From the NCBI GenBank assembly GCA_002427755.1, contig DIYO01000002.1:62001-126000 (forward strand): a DNA stretch of 64,000 bases, written 5' to 3'. The notes beneath the pieces are model-generated. The model was not told where the DNA came from. It worked only from the letters and a program-made list of their open reading frames with translations, and made no database searches. Below are positions 24,890 through 33,796 of the stretch, piece by piece (positions within the stretch are counted from its first letter, which is position 1; each line of letters opens with the position of its first letter). The position numbers were made by a program, and so were the translations under genes. The DNA comes from Roseivirga sp. UBA6052. Lineage in GTDB: Bacteria > Bacteroidota > Bacteroidia > Cytophagales > Cyclobacteriaceae.

Positions 24890-26752
24890 ATGGAAGTCCT
24901 AGACAAACCAACTTCAAAAAACCAACTGGACGTACAGCACAGTGCCCTAAGATTATGGGTGGCTGAGGTAGCTGCAAAATGCCAGCCAGATGAAATTTAT
25001 TGGTGTGACGGTTCTCAAGAAGAGTACGACCGCCTCACTCAGATGCTCGTGGATAAAGGCACTTTTACTCGCCTTAATCCAGAGAAAAGACCTAACAGTT
25101 TTGCCTGTTTCTCAGACCCTAGTGATGTAGCCAGAGTTGAGGACAAAACTTTTATCTGTAGCCGAAGAAAAGAAGATGCAGGACCAACCAACAACTGGAT
25201 GGATCCTAAAGAAATGAAGGATACGCTAGATCCTCTTTTCGAAGGTTGTATGAAAGGCAGAACCATGTATGTGATTCCATTCTGCATGGGTCCATTAGGC
25301 TCTCCTATCTCTCAAATAGGGGTTGAAATTTCCGATTCAGAATACGTAGCCGTCAATATGCGTATTATGACTAGAATGGGTAAAGCTGCACTAGACCAAC
25401 TAGGAACTGACGGTGAGTTTATCAAGTGTTTACATACTGTAGGTGCGCCACTAGAAGAAGGACAAGAAGATGTAAAATGGCCTTGTAACCCAACGGTGAA
25501 ATACATTGTACACTACCCAGAAGAAAGAAGCATTGTTTCTTACGGTTCTGGTTATGGTGGTAATGCCCTTTTAGGTAAGAAGTGTTTCGCTTTAAGAATT
25601 GCTTCAGTAATGGCCAAAGAAGAAGGCTGGCTCGCTGAGCACATGCTAATTCTGGGGGCTAAAAATGCTGAAGGTGAGAAAACCTATGTAGCAGCCGCCT
25701 TCCCTAGTGCTTGTGGTAAAACCAACTTTGCCATGTTAATTCCACCTGAAGGTGCCGGTGATTACGAAATCACTACCGTAGGTGATGACATTGCATGGAT
25801 TAAGCCTGGACCTGATGGTAGACTCTACGCCATTAACCCAGAAGCCGGATACTTTGGTGTGGCACCGGGTACCAACTACAAAACCAATCCTAACGCCATG
25901 GAGACCATTAAGGCCAACAGCATCTTCACCAATGTGGGGATTACCCCTGATGGAGATGTTTGGTGGGAAGGTATTGGTAGCGAAATGCCTGAAGGTACAG
26001 TAAACTGGCACGGCAATGTGCATACTGCCGATACAGAAGGTAAAGTAGCGCACCCCAACGCAAGATTTACTTGCCCTGCTAGCCAGTGCCCTAGTATTGA
26101 CGAAAACTGGGAGAATCCACAAGGTGTGCCAATCAGTGCCTTTATTGTGGGTGGTAGAAGAAGTACTACAGTACCGCTAGTATACCAAGCTTCTAACTGG
26201 AATGCCGGTGTATACGCAGCCTCTACCATTGGTTCTGAAATGACTGCTGCAGCCTTTGGTAAGGTGGGTCAGGTAAGAAGAGACCCATTTGCGATGTTAC
26301 CATTCTGTGGATACCATATGGCTGACTACTTTAACCACTGGTTACAATTTGGTAGAACGCTGGCCAATCCTCCACGAATGTTTGTGGTGAACTGGTTCAG
26401 AAAAGACGCAGAAGGCAACTTCCAATGGCCTGGATTCGGTGATAACATGAGAGTACTCGAGTGGATGATTAACAGAGTAAGAGGTAGAGCCGGAGCCGTA
26501 GAAAGCCCAATCGGTTGGATGCCTACTTACAACGACATCAACTGGGAAGGACTTGACTTTACCGAAGAGCAGTTCGATGAGATTATGAACATAGACCGTG
26601 AAGCATGGAAGCAAGAAGTACTCGGGCACGAAGAGCTCTTTGAGAAAATGTACGACAAGCTACCAAAAGAATTCACCTTTATGAGAGAATTACTACTATC
26701 TAGCCTGTGGCGCTCTCCTGAAAAATGGGAGTTGGCTCCTGAGCGAATCTGA
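24890..26752 (+). CDS. pckG: Phosphoenolpyruvate carboxykinase (GTP)
   Basis: 620 residues, full length for the GTP-dependent class. Interconverts oxaloacetate and PEP in gluconeogenesis. The kinase-1a P-loop is [13 protein letters not shown], whose cysteine marks the GTP type; the metal and oxaloacetate region includes [14 protein letters not shown], and a guanine-site segment is seen in [20 protein letters not shown]. It stands alone, with its own terminator. Confidence 0.96.
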   Translation: MEVLDKPTSKNQLDVQHSALRLWVAEVAAKCQPDEIYWCDGSQEEYDRLTQMLVDKGTFTRLNPEKRPNSFACFSDPSDVARVEDKTFICSRRKEDAGPTNNWMDPKEMKDTLDPLFEGCMKGRTMYVIPFCMGPLGSPISQIGVEISDSEYVAVNMRIMTRMGKAALDQLGTDGEFIKCLHTVGAPLEEGQEDVKWPCNPTVKYIVHYPEERSIVSYGSGYGGNALLGKKCFALRIASVMAKEEGWLAEHMLILGAKNAEGEKTYVAAAFPSACGKTNFAMLIPPEGAGDYEITTVGDDIAWIKPGPDGRLYAINPEAGYFGVAPGTNYKTNPNAMETIKANSIFTNVGITPDGDVWWEGIGSEMPEGTVNWHGNVHTADTEGKVAHPNARFTCPASQCPSIDENWENPQGVPISAFIVGGRRSTTVPLVYQASNWNAGVYAASTIGSEMTAAAFGKVGQVRRDPFAMLPFCGYHMADYFNHWLQFGRTLANPPRMFVVNWFRKDAEGNFQWPGFGDNMRVLEWMINRVRGRAGAVESPIGWMPTYNDINWEGLDFTEEQFDEIMNIDREAWKQEVLGHEELFEKMYDKLPKEFTFMRELLLSSLWRSPEKWELAPERI

Positions 26753-26777
26753 TAGCGACTGTTGATTTTTTTAAAAA

Positions 26778-26806
26778 CCCGCAAAGAGATCTTTGCGGGT
26801 TTTTTC
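26778..26806 (+). terminator. Terminator of pckG
   Basis: CCCGCAAAG (26778-26786), loop AGAT, CTTTGCGGG (26791-26799), then a T run. A perfect 9-bp stem. Confidence 0.93.
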
Positions 26807-26856
26807 TTTTCAGTACATAATCCGTATTTTCACTATACACACAATACTAACACACT

Positions 26857-28596
26857 TTGCATAGTCTATCCCATCAATCCAACCATCAATCGCAACAGTC
26901 AAAAGCGGTTGCACATCAATCTCAAGAAGAGAACTTAGAGCAGTCTGACAAAACATTTCAGTTTGTGAATAATGGACCTAAAGCCATTGCGCAGCGAAAA
27001 TTGCAGGAATTAGCTAATAATAGCCCGCAAGCAAAACAAGCTGCTCAACTGGAACAGCTTATCCAAAAGAAAGAAAACAAGACGGGCTTACCTGATAACT
27101 TAAAAAAAGGAATAGAGAATCTCTCTGGCTACTCAATGGATGACGTAAAGGTACATTACAACTCCAACAGGCCAGCTCAATTTCAAGCACACGCATATGC
27201 TCAAGGAACTAATATCCATATTGCTTCAGGACAGGAAAAACACTTACCTCATGAAGCTTGGCACGTGGTACAGCAAAAGCAAGGAAGGGTAAAGCCAACA
27301 ATGCAAATGAAAGGTAAGGTAAATATCAATGATGATGCTGGTTTGGAGAAAGAAGCTGATATAATGGGCGGCAAGGCGAGTTCCCTAGAACAAATGGACA
27401 CCAAGTTTCTTGACTATGAAAAAAAGAGTGAAGCGCTTAGCGGTGATTCTATTGCTATTCAGAGAGTAGAAGTAGAATCGGATGGCGTAGGCGATATTTT
27501 GAAGCAAATAATCGCTTCGGCAAAAAATGCAACTGAACAACTCAAAATACCAAAAGATTCAGAAGCATACCAAAAAATGCTTGAGCATATAAATGCACTT
27601 GAGGAGATTGCCAATGGTAGTGATGAGTCCCTCAAAGCTTCAACTTTGGCTGTTCTTGAGGAAGAAGCTCAAAAACAGCTTCCCTATGTAAAAAAAGATG
27701 CGCAAACGGAACACCCCGATCCTGTAGCTGATGATAGTGGTATTGTTCAAGGAATGTGGTTTGATACCCTTTTAGGAGCCGTTGCAGTAACCGGTGTGGG
27801 GGTAGCGATAAAAAAACATTCATTTTTACCACTTATCGCCACTCTTGGAGCCGCTGTATTATTGGGCGATCGCTATATAAGGGACAGGCATTCGAAAATA
27901 GACGAGATTCATTCCGGTGAATTAAAAGAAGGCGAAATACAGCCTATCCCTACTGAAAGGAGCGATTATGGCACACGCTCAGGTTTTATTGTTGGAGAAA
28001 GGGCACGCACTGACGAAGAAATAAATGAAAAAGTGAGGCAAATAACAAAAAGAAACCATTCAATTTTAGTAGCTAAGCTTAATAATGCCGCGGGAATTGA
28101 AATGAAGGTATTTACTGATCTCCTGTCAGCAAAAGATCAATTTGACAGAGGAAACAGTGATGGTCTCGAGACATGCCATCATCTTACATTTAATTTGTTG
28201 GCAAAAAAACTTGGGTTGGATCCTAGTGTTAAATTTCTGGATAAATTGGGCGATATAGCATTGGGTAATGATAATACCACAATAGTTGATTACAATATGG
28301 AAAAAGACTCTTTAGAAGCTTTGTTATCTAAGGTCCCTGCCGGAACCACCGTGTCTTTAGGAAACGGCACTAACATAGGACACTCATTTACAGTGGTTGG
28401 TAAACATGACGGTCATGTTATAGTAGCTGAAAAAAGTCCAGCGAACCCATCACCATCTTTGAAATATGCAAGTGCTGTTCAGGCGGAATCATTGTTGGCT
28501 CTTAACGAAAATGAGCATGATAAGACAACGCAAGATCAGATCAGAAATGCATTCGGCACAAAGTTGAGAACGACAAAGCTAACCGATTGGAAATAA
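26857..28596 (+). CDS. eCIS-core (DUF4157) protein with putative C-terminal cysteine-peptidase-like toxin domain
   Basis: 579 residues if it starts at TTG 26857; an in-frame stop lies just upstream and no early ATG exists. Residues 35-75 contain a PKAIAQRKLQELANNSPQ-type stretch common in this family. Residues 85-170 are the DUF4157 domain with a metalloprotease-like HEAWH (132-136). Two hydrophobic segments follow (about 300-318 and 322-338). The C-terminal part (about 370-579) is unrecognised; it has C440 in DGLETCHHLTF and, some 70 residues on, GHSFTVVGKHDGHVIVAEK (H509), an order like NlpC/papain-fold enzymes. DUF4157 is common in extracellular-contractile-system cargo and polymorphic toxins. 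No secretion system is encoded here. Confidence 0.8.
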   Translation: MHSLSHQSNHQSQQSKAVAHQSQEENLEQSDKTFQFVNNGPKAIAQRKLQELANNSPQAKQAAQLEQLIQKKENKTGLPDNLKKGIENLSGYSMDDVKVHYNSNRPAQFQAHAYAQGTNIHIASGQEKHLPHEAWHVVQQKQGRVKPTMQMKGKVNINDDAGLEKEADIMGGKASSLEQMDTKFLDYEKKSEALSGDSIAIQRVEVESDGVGDILKQIIASAKNATEQLKIPKDSEAYQKMLEHINALEEIANGSDESLKASTLAVLEEEAQKQLPYVKKDAQTEHPDPVADDSGIVQGMWFDTLLGAVAVTGVGVAIKKHSFLPLIATLGAAVLLGDRYIRDRHSKIDEIHSGELKEGEIQPIPTERSDYGTRSGFIVGERARTDEEINEKVRQITKRNHSILVAKLNNAAGIEMKVFTDLLSAKDQFDRGNSDGLETCHHLTFNLLAKKLGLDPSVKFLDKLGDIALGNDNTTIVDYNMEKDSLEALLSKVPAGTTVSLGNGTNIGHSFTVVGKHDGHVIVAEKSPANPSPSLKYASAVQAESLLALNENEHDKTTQDQIRNAFGTKLRTTKLTDWK

Positions 28597-28678
28597 AAAT
28601 ACGGCTCAGTCAGGTAGAAAAAGCATGTGGCCTCCATTCTTTACCAATATTCACACTACTAATTTGCCTATAACACCA

Positions 28679-28723
28679 TGTATAGTGCTTACCCTGCGGG
28701 ATACGCACCATACACATAACGTT
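28679..28723. repeat. attC-like hairpin bordering the first cassette element
   Basis: TGTAT (28679) and GTGC (28685-28688) pair with GCAC (28705-28708) and ATACA (28710-28714), with an inner CCC/GGG tip. It runs directly into CATAACG|TT at 28716-28723. The other two borders in this region have the same form, CATACACANAACGTT. The stretch 28597-28678 holds nothing else I can identify. Confidence 0.45.
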
Positions 28724-29042
28724 GAGATTAATGCCCCGCGAGGGACATAGTCTTCCGCTAAAGCTCCCAGCCTATACATTAATCTCAACGTTCGAAGCAA
28801 TCCTGGTCGCCTAAACCGTAATACCTCACAGATCTCACACCTAAGCACTAATACACAACACTAGGTATAAACCATGACAGCCAAACTTGTCAACTGATCT
28901 TAATCCCAGAATATTCAAAATCAACTTTTTCAATCGTATCTTATAGTTTAAATAAAACTCGAAACTCAGCAGTGAACATAACTCAGAAATATCCATTTTG
29001 ATATTCCTCCTTAATTCACGGTTGATACCTTCGAACGTTGTG
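28718..29042. repeat. Non-coding repeat element, copy A
   Basis: About 325 bp, closely similar to copy B. It opens with a perfect 16-bp inverted repeat: AACGTTGAGATTAATG (28718-28733) and its complement at 28777-28792, enclosing 43 nt. It ends in CTTCGAACGTTGTGC just before a small ORF starts. The hexamer AACGTT appears at the start, after the hairpin and at the end (28718, 28787, 29034). I see no credible ORF inside. Confidence 0.7.
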
Positions 29043-29053
29043 CATAATTTGAA

Positions 29054-29518
29054 ATGAAAAAACACCAAGCCATATATTTCAAGATTAAGGAACTTTTGAA
29101 AAACCATTTCGGGAGTGACTTAAAGGAATATGAAGAAGGTGACCACCTAACAATTGGTGAATCAGGAATATGGATTTCTTGTGAAGAAAGAGAACTGACG
29201 GTAGGTTATGGATTAGTACACCAACATTTTGACCCCGAGTACGATGATGTTCAAATAGCGATTGACAGATTTTTCAATTTGCTGACAAAGAGAAAGCGAA
29301 TCACAAAGTATTATAAGGGAAACTTCGCTTATAAAAATGAGACAGATTTGATTCTAAGCGATTCAGAATTTGAAAACTTAGGAACGGCTATGACATGGCT
29401 CTATCCGTATTGGAAAAAGACCAAGAAAGAAATACAATTCGAAGAAAACTTAATCGATTCTGATTCGATTGAGAAAGAATTAAAAGAAATAAAAAACTAT
29501 GCACAACAAGGTGTATAG
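29054..29518 (+). CDS. Small cytoplasmic protein of unknown function in a cassette-like unit
   Basis: 154 residues, charged, no signal or membrane segment, so cytoplasmic. Not a family I recognise. The coding start lies 15 bp after an AACGTT box and the last codons (encoding AQQGV) are part of the repeat that forms the cassette end: GCACAAC at 29501 is the exact complement of the GTTGTGC that begins the unit at 29036. By position downstream of a toxin-like gene it could be an immunity protein, but the cassette arrangement also allows an unrelated orphan. Confidence 0.65.
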   Translation: MKKHQAIYFKIKELLKNHFGSDLKEYEEGDHLTIGESGIWISCEERELTVGYGLVHQHFDPEYDDVQIAIDRFFNLLTKRKRITKYYKGNFAYKNETDLILSDSEFENLGTAMTWLYPYWKKTKKEIQFEENLIDSDSIEKELKEIKNYAQQGV

Positions 29519-29694
29519 CCAATAGGGCATTTAGAGATAAATTGATAGTCCTGTTCTTTGAGCAGGCAACGCCAAAACAAAGTTTTGACGTTTAACAAAA
29601 AGAAAATTAAAAGTAAAAACGTTTGTTTTGGCTTAGTGGTAAACCGAAAGTGAAGTGCTTCGAATCTGCCCTACTGTCCATACACAGAACGTTG
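29501..29694. repeat. Candidate attC-like recombination site 1
   Basis: Runs from GCACAAC (29501-29507) through GTGTATAG and AGGGCA, to the matching TGCCCT and CATACACAGAACGTTG (29688 onward). Inside is a further inverted pair GCCAAAACAAA and TTTGTTTTGGC. The whole 194-nt segment can fold on itself like a long attC site. The remaining part of 29519-30054 is copy B of the repeat, with no gene. Confidence 0.5.
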
Positions 29695-30043
29695 AGATTA
29701 ATGCCCCGCGAGGGACATAGTCTTCCGCTACGCTCCCAGCCTATTCATAAATCTCAACGTTCGAAGCACCGCGTGTCGCTGAAGCTTTAGCGGAGGCACA
29801 AGCCTGGCCGCCTAAACTATAACTCCTCACAGATCTAACACCTAAGCACTAATACACAACACTAGGTATATACCATGACAGCCAAACTTGTCAACTGATC
29901 TTAATCCCGGAATATCAAAATTCAATTGCTCATTCGTATCTTAATACTCAATCAATAAATACAAAGTGTAAACTGTTACTAAGAAGAATACCACAAATTT
30001 GATATCCCTCCTTAATTCACAGTTGATACCTTCGAACGTTGTG
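29688..30043. repeat. Non-coding repeat element, copy B
   Basis: About 355 bp, near-identical to copy A in several long blocks (for example around 29701-29735 and 29845-29915). It has the same opening hairpin (29688-29703 with 29746-29761, one mismatch), an extra 30 bp or so after the hairpin, and the same end TTCGAACGTTGTG before the next small ORF. AACGTT boxes lie at 29688, 29756 and 30035. Confidence 0.7.
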
Positions 30044-30054
30044 TTTAATGTAAA

Positions 30055-30594
30055 ATGACAATAACTCAAGACATATCGAAACTTATTCAGGCTCATATGG
30101 CATTAGACCAATTTGAATATGATGTGACTGTAGACTGGGCGATTGACTTAATTAAACAAGGAAAAGAAACTGAGAATATTTTAATGCTTGCATCTTTTTC
30201 AAAACCAGTTGACGCAATCGAGATAAGACCGTATGTTAATGCAGTTCTTTCTGATTTGGACCTTGAAGAGAAAAAAGGGGATGATGCGGTACTCTGCAAG
30301 ATACGATACCATCTGATTGAAATAATCAATGACAATGGGATTCGGAAGAATCTAAACTTACTTTACAAATTGTTCTTGGACATAGACTGCTTTAACAACG
30401 ATGACAAATATGGATTAATGCCTTTTTACTTGATTTATCATGGCTGGGACGAGCTTGAATCGATTGGGGCAAACTACTATTTTGAAGGAGCAGATTTGGA
30501 TAACATTGAAGAGGTTATAAAAGAGCAAGCACAGATCTGGATTGACAAATTCATTAATAAAAATGAAAATCACTACCCACAACAAAATGTATGA
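30055..30594 (+). CDS. Small acidic protein of unknown function in a cassette-like unit
   Basis: 179 residues, acidic, no signal peptide. Predicted mostly helical (AIDLIKQGKETENILMLASF; LDNIEEVIKEQAQIWIDKFI). Not recognised; size and acidity suit an immunity protein but that is only suggestive. Like the 29054 gene it begins 15 bp after AACGTTGTG and its last codons (QQNV) lie in the repeated cassette end CCACAACAAAATGTATGA, although the two proteins are otherwise unrelated. Confidence 0.65.
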   Translation: MTITQDISKLIQAHMALDQFEYDVTVDWAIDLIKQGKETENILMLASFSKPVDAIEIRPYVNAVLSDLDLEEKKGDDAVLCKIRYHLIEIINDNGIRKNLNLLYKLFLDIDCFNNDDKYGLMPFYLIYHGWDELESIGANYYFEGADLDNIEEVIKEQAQIWIDKFINKNENHYPQQNV

Positions 30595-30643
30595 AATCAT
30601 AGCGGCCTAACGGCACGCTACACTTCATACACAAAACGTTAGC
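30577..30643. repeat. Candidate attC-like recombination site 2
   Basis: 67 nt, within the size range of integron attC sites. Order: CCACAAC (30577), TGTATGAA (30588-30595), TAGCG (30600-30604), loop, CGCTA (30616-30620), TTCATACA (30624-30631), AACGTTAGC (30635-30643). The two inner stems are perfect. The outer 5' box is complementary in 6 of 7 bases to the start of its own unit (GTTGTGT at 30037). Confidence 0.55.
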
Positions 30644-30667
30644 AATAATCTTCATCTAGATAGAAAT

Positions 30668-31642
30668 TTACTTTAAATCAGCAACAGCACTTTTCCAATA
30701 AGGAGAGTCGTCCCAACGAATTTTACGATAACTTTTTGAAGCTTTCAATTCCTTAGGTATCGACTCCCAGATCGCTTTGCTGATTTTTTCAAGTATCAGT
30801 TTTTTTGAGAATGTATCTGTCGTTACCAAGCTGATCTCTCTAGCGGGCTGAGGGTCTTCAAATGGCAAACAAACCACACTGCTCGAAATTTCTCGGTCCT
30901 TAGCAGAAAGCCATGGAATAATGGCAAAGCCATGCTGAGATTTCACCATGTTTTTTAAACTCTCTATGGTATTAATCTCATAATCATAGGCTCTAGGCGC
31001 TCTCTTAGCATGCAAATCACAAATCTTTAGCAATTGGGAATTGAAACAATACTCTCCTCCTAAAATCAATAGCTTATCAATATCATTCGGTTCTAAGTGA
31101 TAGTAATCCTTATGTGCCTGTACATGGAGTGCCGGTAGATAAGCCAGAAAAGGCTCCTCAAATATGGGATATTCTTTGAAGTATGGATTACCACAAGGAG
31201 TAGCCATGATGGCGATATCAATTTCACCCAACTCAAGATCTTTCATTGAATCATAGGTAGAGACTTCCTTAATGACCAGCTTAACCTTCGGCAAGGCCTT
31301 CTGCATCTCCCTGAGGCAGAGCGGGATTAAATAAGGTGCCAACGTAGCCACTACGCCAATGGTTACTGTTCCTTTCAGCTGGTTTTTTTGTGATACCACA
31401 AAATCATGCATCGCGTCCACATCATGCAAAACTCTTTGTGCCATGGTGATAATCTCCTTACCCAGTGGCGTAGGTTTTAAAGGAACTTTTGAGCGGTCAA
31501 AAATCTTTAAGCCTATCTCATCTTCCAGCTTTTTCAACTGAATAGAAAGACCAGGCTGTGTTACGGCACACTTCTCTGCGGCATTGGCAAAGTGTTTCTC
31601 TTGATCTAGAATGACAATATATCGGAGTTGTTGTAAGGTCAT
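30668..31642 (-). CDS. OxyR-like LysR-family regulator
   Basis: 324 residues. N-terminal winged HTH (LRYIVILDQEKHFANAAEKCAVTQPGLSIQLKKLE), then the LysR substrate domain. Cysteines at 199 and 208 (GGEYCFNSQLLKIC) match the positions and spacing of the peroxide-sensing pair of E. coli OxyR, so it is probably a hydrogen peroxide sensor. It is divergent from an esterase gene, with an AT-rich palindrome between them. No katG or ahpC is adjacent, so its regulon must lie mostly elsewhere if the assignment holds. Confidence 0.88.
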   Translation of the reverse strand: MTLQQLRYIVILDQEKHFANAAEKCAVTQPGLSIQLKKLEDEIGLKIFDRSKVPLKPTPLGKEIITMAQRVLHDVDAMHDFVVSQKNQLKGTVTIGVVATLAPYLIPLCLREMQKALPKVKLVIKEVSTYDSMKDLELGEIDIAIMATPCGNPYFKEYPIFEEPFLAYLPALHVQAHKDYYHLEPNDIDKLLILGGEYCFNSQLLKICDLHAKRAPRAYDYEINTIESLKNMVKSQHGFAIIPWLSAKDREISSSVVCLPFEDPQPAREISLVTTDTFSKKLILEKISKAIWESIPKELKASKSYRKIRWDDSPYWKSAVADLK

Positions 31643-31654
31643 ATGCTCAACAAG

Positions 31655-31675
31655 ATTATAAATATTATTTATAAT
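31655..31675. promoter_or_regulatory. Palindrome between the OxyR-like gene and the esterase
   Basis: ATTATAAA (31655-31662) and TTTATAAT (31668-31675) with a 5-nt centre. The layout suits a LysR-type (T-N11-A) operator and it lies 13 bp from the regulator start. Confidence 0.45.
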
Positions 31676-31752
31676 TAAATATTATCATTAATCTAAATTA
31701 TCATTTATTCAGATATGTAAGGCGTAAGATTGCTTAAGTAAAAACAACAGCA

Positions 31753-32781
31753 ATGAAAACTTTAATTAAACTTTTAATCATTATAATCATGACGAATTCA
31801 GCAAATGCACAAGTAAGAGATTACTTAACAGACCCACAGTTAGACCGTGGCACCAAAGAATTTTTAAAGGCGCTAAACACTTCTGGTGGACCAGCTTTAG
31901 AAACACTCTCTAAGGAAGATGCCAGACAAGTATTGATCGGTGCTCAGGAAGCCTTTGAAGTAGACTTATTTGGGATAGATGAATCTGAAAAGACTATTAA
32001 TGCAGGTGGGTATACCATCAGCTTAAGCATTGTAAGACCAGAAGGCAGCAATGCTAAGCTTCCGGTATTTATGTATATCCATGGTGGTGGATGGATTCTT
32101 GGCGACTATCCTACTCACAAAAGAATGGTAAGAGAATTAGTAGTAAGAACAGGAGCGGTAGGTGTATTTGTTAATTATACGCCATCTCCAGAAGCTCAAT
32201 TCCCAACTGCCATCAACGAAATTTATGCAGCCACAAAATGGGTGGCAGACAACGGAGACGAAATCAATGTTGATGGCTCAAAATTAGGCATCATTGGTAA
32301 TAGTGTAGGTGGCAATATGTCTACCGTAACTACCATTAAAGCTAAGGAAGACGGAAGACAGGATATGATCAAAGTTCAAGTGCTACTATGGCCCGTAACT
32401 GACGCTTCCTTTTCACAAGCTTCTTATCAAAGCTATGGAGAAGACAGGTTCTTGACTACTTCAATCATGAAATGGATGTGGGATCAGTATACTACTGATG
32501 AGGATGAAAGAAAGTCTAAATACGCCTCTCCTTTACAAGCTTCATTACAAGACTTGCAAGGATTACCTCCAGCCTATATCCATGTGGCAGAAAGTGACAT
32601 ACTTAGAGATGAAGCAGAGGCATATGGGGTTAAACTTGATGAAGCAGGTGTTCCTGTAACTACCATTAGATACAAAGGAATGATACATGATTGGGGTTTG
32701 CTACATGCATTGAAAGACCTGCCTGCTACGGTAACCATGTTTGATAACGCAGCCTCAGCATTGAAAAAGTTCTTATTCTAG
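31753..32781 (+). CDS. Exported alpha/beta hydrolase (hormone-sensitive-lipase-type esterase)
   Basis: 342 residues with a signal peptide (LIKLLIIIIMTNSANA). Oxyanion hole HGGGWILGDY, nucleophile elbow GNSVGGNMS, acid in HVAESDILRDEAE and histidine in MIHDWG; this set is that of the HSL (family IV) esterases. It hydrolyses short-chain esters; the natural substrate is unknown. Divergent from the OxyR-like regulator, which may control it. Confidence 0.9.
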   Translation: MKTLIKLLIIIIMTNSANAQVRDYLTDPQLDRGTKEFLKALNTSGGPALETLSKEDARQVLIGAQEAFEVDLFGIDESEKTINAGGYTISLSIVRPEGSNAKLPVFMYIHGGGWILGDYPTHKRMVRELVVRTGAVGVFVNYTPSPEAQFPTAINEIYAATKWVADNGDEINVDGSKLGIIGNSVGGNMSTVTTIKAKEDGRQDMIKVQVLLWPVTDASFSQASYQSYGEDRFLTTSIMKWMWDQYTTDEDERKSKYASPLQASLQDLQGLPPAYIHVAESDILRDEAEAYGVKLDEAGVPVTTIRYKGMIHDWGLLHALKDLPATVTMFDNAASALKKFLF

Positions 32782-32810
32782 GTGACTAGATTACAATCAA
32801 CATGTCTTAA

Positions 32811-32834
32811 GCCACTCCACATGGAGTGGCTTTT
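32811..32834 (+). terminator. Terminator of the esterase gene
   Basis: GCCACTCC (32811-32818), loop ACAT, GGAGTGGC (32823-32830), then TTTT. Confidence 0.88.
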
Positions 32835-32971
32835 GCGTTTTATAAAACATCACTTTTTGAAGGTAATTTCAATGGGCATACCTAGACATCGCCTATTTAC
32901 AGTCAAAACAATAACTTTAGAGTCAATTTGAAAGGATATGCTCACTGAGTTTATCTGGGAGATGTTACCAC

Positions 32972-33721
32972 TTGGAACAAATGAAAATAGCCGTAGTTCA
33001 AGTCAATAGTACAGTTGGTGATATTCAGCAAAACTTAGAAGCGCACTATCGCATAATCGAAGCGGCTATTGAGGAGGATGTTCAACTCATTGCATTCCCC
33101 GAAATGTCTTTAACGGGCTACTGTAGAAAAGAAGGTGAAAAGCTAGCCTTTACAGAGCATGATAGTCGATTAAACAAATTAAAAACGCTGGCAACACAAG
33201 GTGATATTCATATTGTAGTTGGCGCACCAATCAAAATCAAAGGCAAGCTATATATAGGGGCATTTGTTATTTACCCTAAGAAACCCATTGGCATCTATAC
33301 CAAACAATATTTACACGATGGTGAAGAATTGTTCTATTCATCATCCATGCATTATAATCCAATAATTAAGCTGGGGCAAGAGCGTATATCATTAGCCATT
33401 TGCGCGGATATAAACAATGAAAACCACCCAAGAGCGGCATGCAAAAATGGAAGTACCATCTACCTACCATGCATCTTCAATTCTGAAGAGGGAATAAAAA
33501 AGGGATATGAGCAATTAAGAACCTATGCTAAGGATTATTCGCTCAACATTCTCATGTCAAATTACAATGGCGAACTTTGGAATATGAAATCTGGAGGTAA
33601 AAGCGCATTCTGGAACTCGAATGGTGAACTAGTTGGCTGTCTAAATGCCAATGATTTAGGAATTCTAGTTGCCGAAAAGAAAAAAGAAAAATGGGCGACT
33701 AGAAAACTAGTTTTAAATTGA
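32972..33721 (+). CDS. Carbon-nitrogen hydrolase (nitrilase superfamily)
   Basis: 249 residues. The triad of the superfamily is visible: Glu in FPEMSLTGY, Lys in YTKQYLHDGEE and Cys in LAICADINN. Cytoplasmic. Members act on amides or nitriles; the subgroup cannot be fixed. The cysteine is followed by ADINNENHP, where most relatives have D/E-x-RFP, so substrate specificity may be unusual. Confidence 0.85.
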   Translation: MEQMKIAVVQVNSTVGDIQQNLEAHYRIIEAAIEEDVQLIAFPEMSLTGYCRKEGEKLAFTEHDSRLNKLKTLATQGDIHIVVGAPIKIKGKLYIGAFVIYPKKPIGIYTKQYLHDGEELFYSSSMHYNPIIKLGQERISLAICADINNENHPRAACKNGSTIYLPCIFNSEEGIKKGYEQLRTYAKDYSLNILMSNYNGELWNMKSGGKSAFWNSNGELVGCLNANDLGILVAEKKKEKWATRKLVLN

Positions 33722-33796
33722 ATTGAAACTAGCTTAGAAGAGCACATTGAAATATCAGTAAATACCGATTTACTTGTTGAATGATATAATCGATCC

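Noticed and set aside
25736..26229. Long antisense ORFs within pckG
   Set aside because: They overlap strongly conserved coding sequence and have no recognisable features; typical shadows.
28651..28848. 65-codon minus-strand ORF across the hairpin of copy A
   Set aside because: The frame falls on an inverted repeat and is broken in copy B.
28841..29107. 88-codon minus-strand ORF inside repeat copy A
   Set aside because: It is not preserved in copy B and runs into the 29054 gene; the sequence is better explained as a non-coding repeat.
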